This document shows, in pieces, positions 1 through 13,311 of a DNA stretch of 64,000 nucleotides; positions within the stretch are counted from its first letter, which is position 1, and every line of letters starts with the position of its first letter. The notes under the pieces are model-generated. The model made no database searches, was not told the origin of the DNA, and saw only the letters and a list, made by a program, of their open reading frames with translations. Origin of the DNA: Serinus canaria. Lineage: Eukaryota; Chordata; Aves; Passeriformes; Fringillidae. The stretch lies in contig NC_066316.1 of the NCBI RefSeq assembly GCF_022539315.1, positions 66,383,994-66,447,993 on the forward strand. The letters are read 5' to 3'. The position numbers and the translations under genes were made by a program.

Positions 1-3000
1 TTCCCTTTAAGATGAAGGCTTTTCTTTCATTGAAGTGTTCATTCATTGCCATGGATGTGAGTAAACAGAAAGGAAATAGCTTTTGGCCTGATGAGCACTG
101 AGAGGATGTTTCTGTACAAGAATACTTTGTATGCTGTACATCCAGACAGTTTTCATTGCACTGGCTGGAAGAGATTGCCAGGCATCAATGTTATTAGTGA
201 AAAATGCTGAAGCTGGAGAAGATAAATCCTCACCTAAATTTTACAGCTCAAGCACTTAGGAAGTCCAGTGAAACTGTGATACAGTTTTAAAGTAAGGAGA
301 TCACAAAAACTCAGTGTGCAAACAGGAGCTATCGCTATATACAAATGACTTAAACAGTCCAAAATTATACCTGCTACAAATGTGATTCTACAAATTAGGA
401 GTGTAGTGACCCTGATCCAGTGATGATATGATTTCATATCCCTCGTGCCCCATTGATGCTATGACTGACAGTCTTGATGCACACAGGAAAAGCTGAACAG
501 CACTGCTTCCTAGCCAGCTTCCTAACCCCTGCTTAATCCCCCTTTGCCTTATGATTCTAGGAAAAAACCCTGTGTTAATTTATACACTGACCAGGACACC
601 CCCAACTAAAGCAAGATGGAATTAAATGACAAAATCAGAGGGCTGTCTGCTTACTACATTATTAAAGATTGCACTCACTGCATAATAGTTTAAACAAAAG
701 CAGTAGAAAATGACAATATTTTTTCTATTACTTACTTTCATATGGACAATCTTTTCTTTTTACAGTGAGTTGTGTGGATTCAAACAAGTCTGGGCTGAGC
801 TGTTTGTCCTTGTGGTATTTCAAATTTCACACCTCATGCTGTAAAACTTTCCAGGACCAGCTCTGTGCTTTGAAGTATACAGTGTATGACAGTAAACATT
901 AACGAGTCATAAATATTTTTCACCCAAAAAAATGTTTTACATATTATACTTGCCTTAGTCTGTGGTGATATTATTCATTATTCTGTAATTTCAAGAATGT
1001 GTAGGATGGAAGATAGCTCAAAATCGTTCTTCTTTGATGAAGCAATCAGACTTTATGGAAAACTTTTGTCTTAAAGCCTTAAAACAAACAAATAGATATT
1101 GAAACAAATTATTGTGGCTGTGTGTTTTTTAGGTCTAAATGATTAAAAGGTTTTTTGCTGCTGTTTTGCCATGAATGAATTACTATTCAAATTAAATTGT
1201 CATGATATCAAACAAACTCCAAGGAATACAACAGTTAAAAGTGTGATTTTCAAGAGCGAGTATTTTTATGAAGGTAGTGCTCTCCAGTTTATGTTGGCAA
1301 GGGCTAGTCTAATGAGAGCAGAGTGCAATTATTTGCCCTGGATGCCAGCTGTCAGTGTACAGATACTATATATTTAATTATAGTGAACTGAAGACAAATG
1401 TGTGATACCTCTAACAGATATTTGCAGCTATACAGCAGGGTGTATAAAGCAGCCTGTATGAAGTTGGTTTCCATAGATTGTGTGGGTACAGTTCAAAATC
1501 ACAGCCCAGCTGATTTCAGGAAGTCTGTCCTGAGAGTCACTTGAATAACCCTGGCTGATCCTCATCAGGGTGGGGAGAGGTCTCAGTGCAGGCAAGAATT
1601 AAAAGTCACCATTGGGCCCAGGTATTTTCTTTCTTTCAGTTTTCTCACCGCCCGTATTGGCAGCAATGTCTTCTTCAGTTCACTCCACCCATGCATTCCT
1701 GTTCCTTCTGTTTTTCACCTCACCCTGCTTTTCCTTCTGAGCCCCTGGGTCATGTTAAACACTCTGTTTCCTATCTTAATTGGTGTGGCCTTCTCACACT
1801 TATTTAAGGTTTTGCTCCTGTGATTAGAGTCTTTGCGGGCTGATTCTAGAGAGTTCCGTAGCCTTGCTGGAAAATGGATTGTCCCTCTGCAAGGGCCCAC
1901 GTGCATAACTGTGCATTGAGTGCAAAGCCTTCACAGGAAGAAACTGCTTAATTATGAATGCAGTGAGTAATACCAGAAAAGTGAAAAAATGCACATACAA
2001 GTACACATACTGAGGTTGGTATATGAAGGGGCAATCCTTCCAACAGGAGAATACCTATCACAAGAGATTTATTTTTAATTACAAAGGAAATATTCCAAAA
2101 TTGTCTAATTGATGGATAGGGAGCTTCAACAATGTGCTGAACATAAGGGAACCTGACATTAAATGGTTGATACGCTGCCATGACATTTGCTGAATTTTAT
2201 TTTTATGCTGAATTTAAACCATCGGTGCTGCTAAAATTGATTCTTAGAGGAATAATACACAATAATGGAAACATAAAATATAAAAGAATGTAACTCTTGT
2301 GAATGTGGTCAGATACTACATTTTATACTTCTGAAAATGATAAAAAAAGATTTATTTTGTTTTGCTTTGAAATTCCTCTATGCACAGAGTGGAATGTTGT
2401 CTAAGAATTTGTGGGTTACTTTAAAGAACAGTCCTTTAGCTCTCCTTCATTTTAAATCTAGGCTTCACAGTATATTCATTTTCTTTCTTTCATCTTTTCT
2501 CTTTGTGAAAGGAGAAAATAAATACTGTTGATTGATGTGAACATTTATATTAATCTTAAAGATGCTGACATTCAGCAGGCTTGATCTGCTCATTTTGTGA
2601 AGTTGCAGTAGTGGTAAATTATTAGCATCCTTCAGAACATGTTTTTGCAGATGCATCTTAGATAAGATAAGTACCTTTTTGGCTTTTTTGGCTTTACCTG
2701 TATTAGGAAGATAACTCATATTGGCCTTTGGTTTTCTCTCATTTATGTCAAAAGTCTCTAGGAAAGTGAAAATAATCTGGGCACTAAAATATGCCATACT
2801 CTTAAAGAACCCATGTGGTAGGAAAATGACAAGAATGAACATTGGGCAAATAAAATAGGAATTCTGCATGGGTTACTGGGCAGTTTCCCTGGAAGGTAAC
2901 CTAGTTAAAAGGACAAACTATTACTATGGGCTGCCTAAGGTGTTTGATCAGTCCAGTTCATTAGTCCATTAAAGAGCCCTGGGATGTGACACAGACTGGG

Positions 3001-3028
3001 TGAGTGTAATGTTTTTTTAGCTAAACAT
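1..3028. other. Unique noncoding DNA, no recognised repeat
   Basis: AT-rich single-copy-looking sequence. Open frames of up to 134 codons occur (minus strand, 2465-2869), but their translation has no recognisable domain and no splice or promoter context. I see no simple repeat above background and no CR1 tail. Confidence 0.6.
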
Positions 3029-3135
3029 AAGATCACAGAATCATAGGAGGAATTGATTTGGAATGGACCTTAAAAGGTCATTTAGTCCAATCTTCCCTGC
3101 AGGAGCAGAGGAATTCTTAATCATTGGATCAGGTG
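3029..3135 (-). repeat. CR1 LINE fragment, 3' end
   Basis: The plus strand begins with GATCACAGAATCATAGGAGG and continues through TTGGAATGGACCTTAAAAGG, TCATTTAGTCC and a decayed CCCTGCAGGAGCAG. This is the reverse complement of the CR1 3' UTR, whose tail is built from ATTCTATGAT/ATTCTGTGAT units, so the element reads on the minus strand. It is 5'-truncated to about 100 bp, as most avian CR1 copies are, and has many substitutions, which suggests an old insertion. No coding sequence remains. Confidence 0.85.
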
Positions 3136-6100
3136 ATGAATTATCTTTATAACATATCTTACATCCTTGAGTGTGAAATACAAGGAGTGGATAAACAAGA
3201 AATCTGTGAGTGAATCTGAAATGATAATCCTTTGTCTCAGTTCATCTTGGTGTTTTCTTGACCTTGCCTCATTTTACCTTCCCAGAGTTTTCCATATTTT
3301 GTCACCACATGGTATGATTGTAGTTTGAAGATACACATTGAACAGTGTGGGGAACAGTGTCTGAGCAATACAGTGACTACTGATGGTTTCCAATTGACTT
3401 GATAAAACACATGGTGAAGTATTCTTACAAAAGGGGCAAATCAATTAGTGACCCTTGCTGACCCGCTAAGCCCATCTGACCACAGACTGCTAGAACCTGA
3501 TCAGTTTAGGAAGGCAGTATTACAAATGGGACAGAGTTACGATCACAGTATTCAAGCACTTTCTCTAGGGAACGTTTCATATTTCATAGTGCCATGTCTG
3601 CACTAGGAGAAGAAAAAAGATAATGTTTTTGAACTCATACATGTTCACAGTTCTAGAGCAAAAAAACCAACAAAAGCAAAACAAAACCAGATCATTCTTA
3701 ATATGGAGTGAAATAAAACAACAGAAAAACTTCATCAGTTTTGACTTTTTAAAAATTCAGCTTGTTTTGCCTATATTAAAAATTTTACCTACATTAGGTA
3801 GGAATTTGCCTAATCTGTATGAAAATAAGCCAAGCAGTGAATCAAACAAGACGACCTAACGCTTTGATCTGTAGTAGATTCATTGGTCCTCTGAACACAA
3901 TTAGGATGCCATCTTTCCTTTGGAAAAAATCTCCTCCTAAAGGACTCTGGGGGTTTGGCAAAATGTTGATGTTTAACTAAATTAAAATTGAAGACCATGG
4001 TAAGAAGGTAGGTCAGCTGTCTGTGCCTTCACTCCCAGGTTGCCCTCTGTCAATGTTATTCTTTTGGGGACATCAGTTCCCCAAAGAATCAAATACACTT
4101 ATGTCCTGGTTTCCTTTTGAAGGATAAAATGGAAAGGATAAATGCTGACACTATTACACAAGTCCAGCAACACTCAGGCAACTTCTGCTCAGTTCTTCTT
4201 GAAAGGAGAGCCAGCCTAAGGAGGAAGAGTGCAATCCCCTTCCAGTGCAGGGTCTCCTCTTTGCAATATCTGAGGAGTCACTGAGGCACTTTGCTCTTCC
4301 TATACCTCTTTCCAAGTACAGGAATCTCAGCTCTCCAAATGCTCCTTTTTTAAAGAAGAAATTTTCTAGGTTCAGGTGGAAAAACTAGATTTTACTCTCC
4401 CATCCTGCAACTACTCTCCTTCTTGCTTCTAGTCAATAGTGACCAGAGAAACAAAGGTTTCCACCTTGGAGAGGGGCAGGATTTCATCCCATCTCTTCTG
4501 TGTTTGCAGACCCTGATATAAAGCTGTAAGTGAAGGCACCAGAGTGATCCTGTGCTCACTTCTGGAAACTCAACAAAATACGGAGTCTTTCTCCATGGGG
4601 AATGCTATTCTCAAGATATGACTGAACCCCAATACAGTACATCTTTAATAGAATCAAACCTTGGCATAAATAGCTAACATGGATTAAACTGTCAATAGAA
4701 TGGTCTTTAGTTTGGGTTAGAAGCTCATATTCTGCTACATTCAGCTGCTCACTGGACTGTTCAGCATTATTCCAGCAACACAAAATAGCAAGTGAATGTG
4801 TCCCAGCGCATTCCTTGTGAAACCATGGATTTATTTAATAATTGCTCAGCTAGCTTGATTTTATGAGCCACCTCAGTGAGACAGCAGTAATCTGGGGAGG
4901 TTTGCAGTACAGCAGCTCTAAAAAGATTTTTGCCTATAGGACCATCATGTATTACAGAACTCATGAGAAAAAAACCCTCTGAATGTTTTCTTCTGTTTGC
5001 AATTTCAATAGTTTCTACTCCAAAATACACAGCCTAACATTTCTCCAGTTTTCTATAGGGCTTGCTTCCTCATCCCTTCTCACTGCTTTACCTCACAATT
5101 TAAATCTATAAGTACCCTGTTAGAGGTTGTGAAAATTCTGTCTAGAATAAGCACCCCACAGAGCCAATTATTTGCATGATTTGAAATGAGGAATTTGTCA
5201 TACGTAACCCTTTTTTCCCACCCCTTAACTGACAAGCTCCCACAAATATGTTGCTGCTTAAAATTGCCTCTCGATGTAAAGAAAAAGTCTTGTTAACAAG
5301 AGCTACTGCAAAGAACCTTATATTTTCTAACATAACATTTTGGGGTGTTGAGGTTTTGTGCTATATGTACTTTGAGTTCTGGTACAAGTTCTGTCTTCTT
5401 TCTGAGTCAAGTATTTCCCAGGACTTGCTCTCACACGGCAAAATGGTTATTAAAGTGCTATAAAAATGGTGGATGCAATAAATATGACAATGCATTAAGG
5501 CAGCTTAGAGTAATATGGAACAAATTTATTGAACTTAAATATAATTTTCCACGACAGACATTTTATAATTCAGCAGTTCTAGAAAACACATATACAGCAT
5601 AAAAATAAGAAGGCAGATACCTTACGGAAATCAGAGCAAATTTGTTAATGTCTTTAGTGGAAAGGTGCTGAGGCCAGGGATTGTTTTTTAAAGACCATTA
5701 ATAAACAGAGAAGCACATTCCAAAGTGTGATGATTAGAAGTACTTGGCAAACTGAGTACATAATTTGCTGAGCATGAAGTTTGTAATGTATGAATTGGGA
5801 ATGGGAAGCTGCACTTTAGTCCACATAAAATTGAAACCTGTACAGGGAACAGATTTTTGGATATCTTTTTGCCTTCTACTATGTAAGCCTAGTCCACATA
5901 TTGTTTGTAAACTGCTTTAATTTTATGACAGTTTATGAACATATGATAAGCTGTTCTGACCACTTTTTTTTTAAATAATGTAGGCATGTTTGAATAATAT
6001 ACAGTTATTTAACAGGTCCTATAGTGCAGTCAATAAATCTGCTTAAGCCCCCAGTGAATAAATAAGCTGTAGGCTGCTATTTGGTCAATTGTTGGAATAG

Positions 6101-9100
6101 AGGGTATGTCCCTCTGTTATTATTGGCAAAACATGAGCTGCATAATATAATCTCTCAAGATAAAGTAACTACATTCTTTTGCAATTAAGCTGAAAACCAA
6201 ATCCTAAATATAAAGGATTTGTAGTATTAATTTTCCATATAATGGTAAATACAGCAGAAAGAATTTACACTATTAAGACAAATACTCAGTGAAAACTAAG
6301 GCATTTTACAGAGATGTTCATGGACTGAAAAAAGGCAGAATTTGCCAGTGCAAAAGATGCACTTGTCTGGTAACAGGTGATTGTCACTGAATCTAAAATT
6401 GCCAGACAGGATGTTTGGGTCTTAAATCTCCCTTGCATGGACTGGTCTTCTCAGCTTTTAAAAGTACCAGATATGAGAAGGGTGGGAGAGGATGCTGTGA
6501 CTGCATCTTAAGAGAAATGGTGTGAATGCATATATTTCTGGGAAATATTTCCCTGTAAGAATGAGGATCAGGTCTGACTTCAGAATAAATTGCAGGCTGT
6601 CAGCCCTTAATCTGAAATTCTCTGTTTTTTTTTTCACTTCAGGCACTTGAATTAGCCACTTTTAGGCCAGCCCTACAAATGATATTAATTTTGTGCTTAT
6701 CTTTGTTAAAATTATTAAAAATCAAACACACACAGTGTCCCAGCTGTCAAAAAGGGGATTTGCATTAATAAAGCATAAGTTATTTTTATCCTGATATTTG
6801 GCTTCTCCTCTGAAAATGAGAATTAGTATAATGAGGGATGGAGGCTGTTTTCTTTCAGAGCCAAGCCAAATCAGAACAGAGGTATATGGACTTGTGATTA
6901 CACACTTCAGTAGTTGGCTTTAAATCAGGTGATGATTTAGAAGCAGTCAAATAATGAAGGAAAAGTTCCTTACTGGGTGATGTCCCTGACAGGTTCAAGA
7001 AATTGTCCATAGAGAGTCTGTATTTGAAATATTTTACTTTTGCTCTGGAAGAGGACTGGTGTTTAAACAAATGTTATGTCTCCTTCAGCAAATAGCTAGA
7101 GAGAAATTATCAAAGCAGGTAAAAAAACCCCCTTCTTTTTAGATAGTGCCATCTTCTGTGATTACAGGGTTTCTTGAAATCAGTTTGAACTCTACAGGCT
7201 GGAAGAGTATTCCAGGTGTGTTCTATTACATCTAACTATTTTACTAATTCCCTCTGTTAGCAGGTATTTTAGGGCTTTAGCAAACCATGCACTGTAGGAA
7301 CTGTGACCACAGCCTCTTCAATAAAGTTTCATATGAAGAATTTCCTTTGTGCACAGTTTGGCTGGAGCAAAGAAACATCTATAAAAAGTTGGGGTTTTTT
7401 ATATTGACTTTGAAAGAGTGCATGTAATTGAGTTACCTTCTCTATAACAAAAGACCTGTTTCTCATACACCTTTGTGTGAATGCCAAAAGCAGTTTCCCA
7501 TTGTATCAAAATTCTGATGTATTATTTAAGCCTCACTGCCTTGCACCATTTAAAAAAAAATATTTTCCTTGTTTTGTAATTTTTTTAAAAAAATATTTCC
7601 TTTATTTTTAGGAGAAAGCATCCTGAAAGGAAAAATGAATGAAATGGAAATGATGACAAAATGAGCATAACCTTTAAAATATTTAGCTTGTAAAAATCAC
7701 AGTCTCTTGAAGAGCTGAAAATAATGTACAATTTGAGTTTCTTGGTTCCCATACAATGAATCACTTGGACTAATTATAGGGATGTTAGGGCAGATTATAA
7801 TCATAGCCTTGCTCTGTGATGCTTTCCTGATCAGAGTTAATGCACATTTCCCTGTATCTATCTAAACCACACAGCTTCTGTAGTGTATAAAATGCACTTG
7901 CAGCCTGTAGTATACACACATACATACACAAATACAGAAAGTTAACCTCAGCAAGCAGGAAGTGCAGAAGCCACAGATGAGGAAGGGGGAAACCAAGATG
8001 GCAAAGCAAAAGGCTAGTGCCAAGGTAGCTTTGGCATGCATGGTTTATTCTAGGCAAGGCCTAAAGTCATGGATTATTTTATTTCTATAAAAATCCCCAT
8101 ACATTTGCTGCATTATTGGTGGAGGATGTGTTTCAAGACATGTTTATGCTGAGTGCAGAAACAGTGATGACACATTTGTGCAGAGCTTTGCAGTGGCTTT
8201 CAGGCATGGCTGAGAATCAGTTAACTGTACTTTAAAATGACAGTCCCATGAAAAGCATGAGTGTTGAAACAGACATTTCTGAGGCATATTTGTTGAGAGG
8301 TTTGCTACGGGACTGTACTGGCTACTCAATCAGATGGTTGTAAAAGTGCCAGGAGCCAGTCAGTTGCTGTGACAGTGTGCGAGTCAGCCAAAAGGCATCT
8401 GGCCCTAGTATTCTGGGGCTTTTCAAGGATTGGTGAAGACTCTTACTCTATTTCACTGATGTCTTTTTCCAGTTTGAGTTGCTGCTGTTATTTTCCTTTC
8501 AAAGTGGTCTGTAGCTATCCAAACCTGACACAACCAATGAAAATGGAATTTCCTATCTCCCTGGTAACATTATAGTCATTTGGTGTAATTGAGCCTTCTC
8601 CTTATTTTTTGGGGGAGAATATTTAAAAACTGTGTGTCTACTTCAGGTTTTGGTGGTATTAATGCTGAACTAACAAAACTAGAACCTGGAGACATAAAAA
8701 TTCTCCCACATGAAATGCTGAGATTAAAAGCTGTTCATATCAGATAGGAAGCAACTATAGTGGCTATGCAGACAGAATATGTAAAACACATTTTGAAGTG
8801 ATTTTCCATCCCTCCTCTGTTCCTCAGCCCCAATGGCCATTCTCAGTTTTTAATGACAAACCTCTGCCTTCAGCTGCTGACCTCGAGTTGCTTCAGGCTT
8901 GTGGGTGTTGTCTCTTTCCTTGTCTTGGTGCTGTTTCCCAAGGTGGCTGATGGAATTTGAAGTTGGCAGGTTTTTGTGGGTAGCTGTGGCTGCAAATGAG
9001 GGTGGCTAAGCAGTCAGCACATATTGTACTTACTGCTCCTGTGAGAGGGACAGAAGTCTGGTGTGGTCAGAAGTGAGATGAGCAGCAGGATTTGTCTTGT

Positions 9101-9241
9101 GCACACTCATCTGTTAAACCCAAAGCAGGCTGCAAGTCAGGGTCATCAATCTTATGAAAGGTAAGCAATGTGTTCTCCTATATATATAGTCAAAGTGCTT
9201 TTTAAAATTATTATCTTAACAGAACGTTTTGCTATAACCAG
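3136..9241. other. Unique noncoding DNA with minor AT-rich runs
   Basis: No transposon motif was recognised. An A/T-rich imperfect duplication lies at about 7549-7612, where ATATTTTCCTTG and ATATTTCCTTT flank poly-T/poly-A runs. The open frames here are 61-90 codons, have no splice context and are treated as chance. Confidence 0.55.
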
Positions 9242-9379
9242 AATCACAGAATATTCTGATTTGTAATGGATCCACAAGGATCATGGAGCTCAAATCTTAA
9301 GTGAATGGCCTACACAGGGATGGAACTCACAGCCTTGGCATTATTAATATCCTGCTCTAACTCGCTGAGCTACTCCTAG
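9242..9379 (-). repeat. tRNA-Ile-derived SINE with CR1-type tail (TguSINE1-like)
   Basis: Read on the minus strand, the 5' part (about 9379-9312) follows a tRNA-Ile(AAT) gene. It has an A-box-like TAGCTCAGCGAG (9361-9372), an anticodon arm with AAT at the expected place (plus-strand complement 9343-9345) followed by AATGCCAAGG, and a B-box-like GAGTTCCATCC (9318-9328). The 3' part continues into CR1 3'-end sequence and finishes with CAGAATATTCTGTGATTC. A tRNA head joined to a LINE tail is the standard design of a SINE mobilised by that LINE. TguSINE1, described from zebra finch, has a tRNA-Ile head and a CR1 tail; I assign the family from memory of that structure. The copy is diverged, and the B box deviates from GGTTCGAATCC, so Pol III transcription is unlikely. 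Confidence 0.85.
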
Positions 9380-9640
9380 TGGCACCAAGCAGCTTTAACA
9401 AAATCCTTCTCCAGAGTAAGCAGTACCTCTTGGACTCTAGGAAATTTAAATTTAAGTTCCTTGTTTCACTTATGTATGTCCCCCTGAAGTGGTTTTGTTC
9501 TAACAAAATGAACTGTTCCACTGAGAAATTTCTGACTAACTCTAGTCATAATCCATTCAATACAACTGAACTCCTGAATAAAGAGGAACAATTTTGTAGA
9601 CTGTGTGCCTGAATCTGTAATGCTCCAGAGGAGCTAGATT

Positions 9641-10040
9641 TGTGGTATTTTTGGGTACCCCGGATAAAGGGAGGAAATGATGAATCTTACTCCATATTCT
9701 TAGAAGGCTAATTTATTGTTAATTAATTTCATGGTATTATATTATATTAAAGAATACAATACTAAAACTGTACTAAAGAACAGAGAAAGGATATTTACAG
9801 AAGGCTTAACAAGACACTAATGAAAAACTCGTGACTCTCCAGAGTCCCAACACAGCCTGACCATGATTGCTCATTAAGTAAAAACAATTCATATGTTGGA
9901 CAAATAATCTCCAACCACATTCCAAAGCAGCAAAACACAGGAGAAGCTAATGAGATAATATTGTCTTCCTTTTTCTCTGAGGCTTCTCAGCTTCCCAGGA
10001 CAGAAATCCTGGGCAAGGAATTTTTCCAGAAAATATGACA
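9641..10040 (-). mobile_element. ERV-type solo LTR, about 400 bp
   Basis: The ends form an imperfect inverted repeat: TGTGGTATTTT at 9641 and AAAATATGACA at 10040 (9 of 11 positions match when reverse-complemented), giving TG...CA termini. An AATAAA lies on the minus strand at 9712-9717, 71 bp inside the 9641 end, where an LTR polyadenylation signal is expected; this sets the orientation. The sequence resembles LTRs common in passerine genomes. I see no primer-binding site below 9641, no polypurine tract above 10040 and no viral coding sequence, so this is a solo LTR. No clear target-site duplication is visible, so the ends could be off by a few bases. The 77-codon frame over 9889-10122 is an LTR shadow. 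Confidence 0.75.
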
Positions 10041-10937
10041 CTGACATTGATTTACAAAGTATTTCTTTAATTTCTAGGAGAAAACTCAGGAGCAATCCTG
10101 AGTTATTATACAGATGCAGCATTTTGATAATTATAAAACTGTGGAGCCAATGTCATATCACACTTAGCTTAAGGTATTGAGTCCTACAGTGTCTTCATAA
10201 TGTTATTACTCTCCTCCCCACCATTACCCACAAAAGCAGACAAGTCCTGCACAGCAAAGGCCTGCTAAGGTGTCTGTGAACAAAAAATTCCTCGTACTTG
10301 AAGTGTGTGACACAGGCAGTTGTGTAGGCTTTGAAATGATGACTTGCAGAGCTCCTGACAGAAGCCACCCAACTGCTGAGTTACCTGTCAGGTTAAGAGT
10401 GCAGTGCAAAAGGCCTGTCTTTCACTTGCTGAGGAGATTTGGCTGCACAGATACACATTCTGCCTCTATTTCTCTTGCTGTCTTGCAGCCCATGGGGAGA
10501 GGTGTGAACAATTAGCTCATGAGGAGCACACTCTGTCTAGACAGAGCTAACTGTTAGCAGATGAATGCTGTTTATATTTGTCAGCTAGCTGAGTGACACA
10601 AGCCAGAGAGATGTGCATCACATACCACTGGACTTCAAATTACTGTCTTCCTGGAGGTGTTTTGTTCCCTCCGTTGTCAGAAGAGCAGACCATGCCAAGG
10701 TCCAGCTTCATCATTTCTTCAGTGATGGAGAGGCACGATGACCAAACCTTTGAACTACTTACCGTCTGCACAAGGTTTCCTTTTCTAGTCTATTTTAGAA
10801 ATAGAAATAATATATGTAATATGTATTGCTTTTCATCCACTAGGGATTTACATGATCAAGGCTTAAATATTGTATTGTCAGCAGTGTGAGAAATCAGAAC
10901 GAGATTTGAAGACAGGTGCTACCTTGGCAGAGAGGAA
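10041..10937. other. Unique noncoding DNA
   Basis: Lies between the solo LTR and the MIR. The overlapping frames at 10224-10515 and 10593-10889 run on both strands without domain similarity or splice context. No repeat was recognised. Confidence 0.5.
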
Positions 10938-11078
10938 TCTCCAGATCAGTTCCTGGCTTTGTCACACATTTCCTGTTTGACCTTGGGCTGATAATTTTGA
11001 TTCACTTTGCTGTGTTTTCTCATCTGTAAAGCATGGAAAAAGGTGCACCGTGCAAGGGCAATTGTGAGAAAATTATTG
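10938..11078 (+). repeat. MIR SINE fragment (ancient)
   Basis: The sequence follows the MIR core in order: TCCTGGCTTTGTCACA, then TGTTTGACCTTGGGC, a TGTGTTTTCTCATCTGTAAA block and a weaker GGGCAATTGTGAG that corresponds to the consensus GGGTTGTTGTGAGG. MIR is a tRNA-derived CORE-SINE that was active before the radiation of amniotes. It is scarce and highly diverged in birds. The match is collinear over about 130 bp with small indels, including an extra G in CTGTAAAGCATGG, so the assignment does not rest on one motif. The element overlaps a meaningless 63-codon open frame. Confidence 0.8.
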
Positions 11079-12846
11079 TGTTACTGCAATCAGGGGAAGG
11101 ACTTGCAGATATTCCTGTCAATAAACTTGCATGTGGACTTCTGTACTACATTTCTTTTACGTGATGATTTTGTGGAAGGTAGGCACAAGCAGGAGTGACC
11201 ACACAGGAGTAACAGTTTGTCATTTCACATGTATTGTTGCTGGCAAGGCTTGAGACCTAGATTTCTTTGTGGTTTAACAAGTATTAAATAATGTTTTAGC
11301 AAACTTTCAAGAAACCATATAACTGTAATCCTTAAGTAGTACCAACTAAAGAAAGCCCTTGGGAAAATTATCATCTAAGAGTAGAGTATGAGGTATAAAG
11401 AAGAAATTTGTGGTTCTGTCTGGTTTAAAATGAAATTTGTATGTTTTTAAAGGGATTGCTATTAGGAAACATTTTGACTTTTCTTTTTAGCTATAAACAG
11501 ATGCTTATTCATATTACACCAGATTTACTAGCTAAGGCTGCTTTTCATCAGCAAGGCATAAATCCCTCTTGACTGACTGGCAAGGCACAACAGTCAAGCT
11601 GGCATACAAAGGGCAAGCTTGCTTACTGTCATTGCTGTGATTTCTTAGTCCTTCTCCTACAATATTCCTATTAACTCTGGTGGACCCAACTCACTTTTTA
11701 TGATCTGTTCCCAAAAAAGAAATCCAGAGGGGTTGGACTTTGTCTGTACTGAGAGCTGGATGCAAACTACACCATATACAACACAGAGCAAACTTCACAA
11801 AGACAAGAAGAGACTGAGCACACCCTGTCTCTTTTGTGGACAATACTTCCTGAATAAATTACACTGAGGATAAAAAAGAAGAAGGAAATGTTATGACTTT
11901 GCTTATGTGGCCCTGAATTCTCTGTGTAGGTTTTTGAGTGGCTGTCTATTCAGCCCTCCAGGTTATATCAGAAAAATGATGCAACAAACCAGCGCATCAG
12001 AAATACCCTAAAAGATTGATAATGACTGAAAGTGATCTAGGCTCTAAGGCTGCTGTTGTTTAATAAACTGTAGACTATCAGAAATGGTGGCATTGGTAGG
12101 TGTGGTAATGGAAATCAAACACCACAGAGCCTTTGTGGATAGGCCTTGGAAATGGAATTGCAAAATCCCCTTACCCCCTGGGGTGATCTTTTTACCTAAG
12201 AGCTGGCATGTTTCCATTCATTACTGACACTTGGTGATAAAAACCACAGACACGAGGTCTCTTGCTGGCCCAGAATGAAATCCAGTCACAGTTTTGAGCT
12301 GAAAATGTAAAGTTGGGATATTTACAGGTAGATGTCAACATCGTAAATCATCACCCTTTGCCCCTTTGCTGGTTTTTATAGCTGTGTGAAGAAGAAAAGA
12401 CACTTTTCAGTCATGATCCACATGATTATTTTCACTCCTCTCTGTTAACATGAGGCAAATACAGAACTAGAAGTACCATGTTTTCTCCATTGGCTGTGTT
12501 GGAAACCAAAGGTGAGTCACTTAGATGTAGATGGTAACACTGAAACCCTCCTCTAGATTGTACCAATGCAACTCAAGATGTTTAAGTTATTCTGCAATTT
12601 GGGAATCATGAGGATTTTTTAAGGTCAATGCAGCTTTCAGATATCTTCTACAAAGGTCACAGTGACACCTGAATTAAAGGAGTTGTGTTTGAATTGGAGG
12701 ATGTCTCTTCTGCTTGCTGAGCAAGGTGAGGAATTCCACTCTATGTGCTCATTCTCCCTGAAAGAGCATCAGAGGGCCTTAGACTAAAATCTGCTCTCTA
12801 CATCAGTCTGTTTGTTTCCTATATCTTTGCTTTGACTTAGGAGAAT
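11079..12846. other. Unique noncoding DNA
   Basis: No repeat or exon was recognised. AAAG|GTGAGT near 12500 is a fair splice-donor match but has only weak acceptor context upstream. Confidence 0.5.
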
Positions 12847-12916
12847 TTATTTTGTTTGTTGTTTTGGGTTTTTTGTTTGTTTCGGTTTGGGTTTTGGTTT
12901 TTTTTTTAAGTTTGTC
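12847..12916. repeat. G/T-rich low-complexity tract
   Basis: A run of TTTGTTTG, GGGTTTTTTG and GGTTTTGG units ends in T11. One strand is almost free of A and C. It is of the same type as the tracts at 13735, 23286 and, on the opposite strand, 48018. Confidence 0.8.
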
Positions 12917-13311
12917 AATTTTGCACATAACAAAGGAGTAGAAAGAGGGCAGCTACAGTTCAGTAGGAAATGAGTGTAATTCCACTGGATTCACTTTACC
13001 ATGGATCACTTACAGACATTCAGTCAGAATGAATATCTCTTCAGTCTCATCAAGGCTGATAAACTTCATGAGAAGACCAAGATATTTACCTCTGCTATTA
13101 AAACCTTGAGATTTGGGGAGGGGTTAATCAAGGGAGCCTTCCTTATTTGTATTTATATAATATACACACTGAACTATTATTAGCTTTCATGTTGTATTCT
13201 TAACACACTTGAAGTATAGAAGTGGAAACTGGGAATAATTTGTCTGTGAACTACATGCCTGTGGGGTGTAAGCTAAAATGCCTTCTTTGATCTAACAATG
13301 AAGAGAATTTC
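12917..13311. other. Unique noncoding DNA
   Basis: About 400 bp between the G/T-rich tract and the probable LTR. The 60-codon frame at 13001-13183 is not recognisable. Confidence 0.45.

Noticed and set aside
2465..2869. 134-codon minus-strand frame
   Set aside because: Chance length. Low-complexity Lys/Ile/Asn composition typical of AT-rich noncoding DNA.
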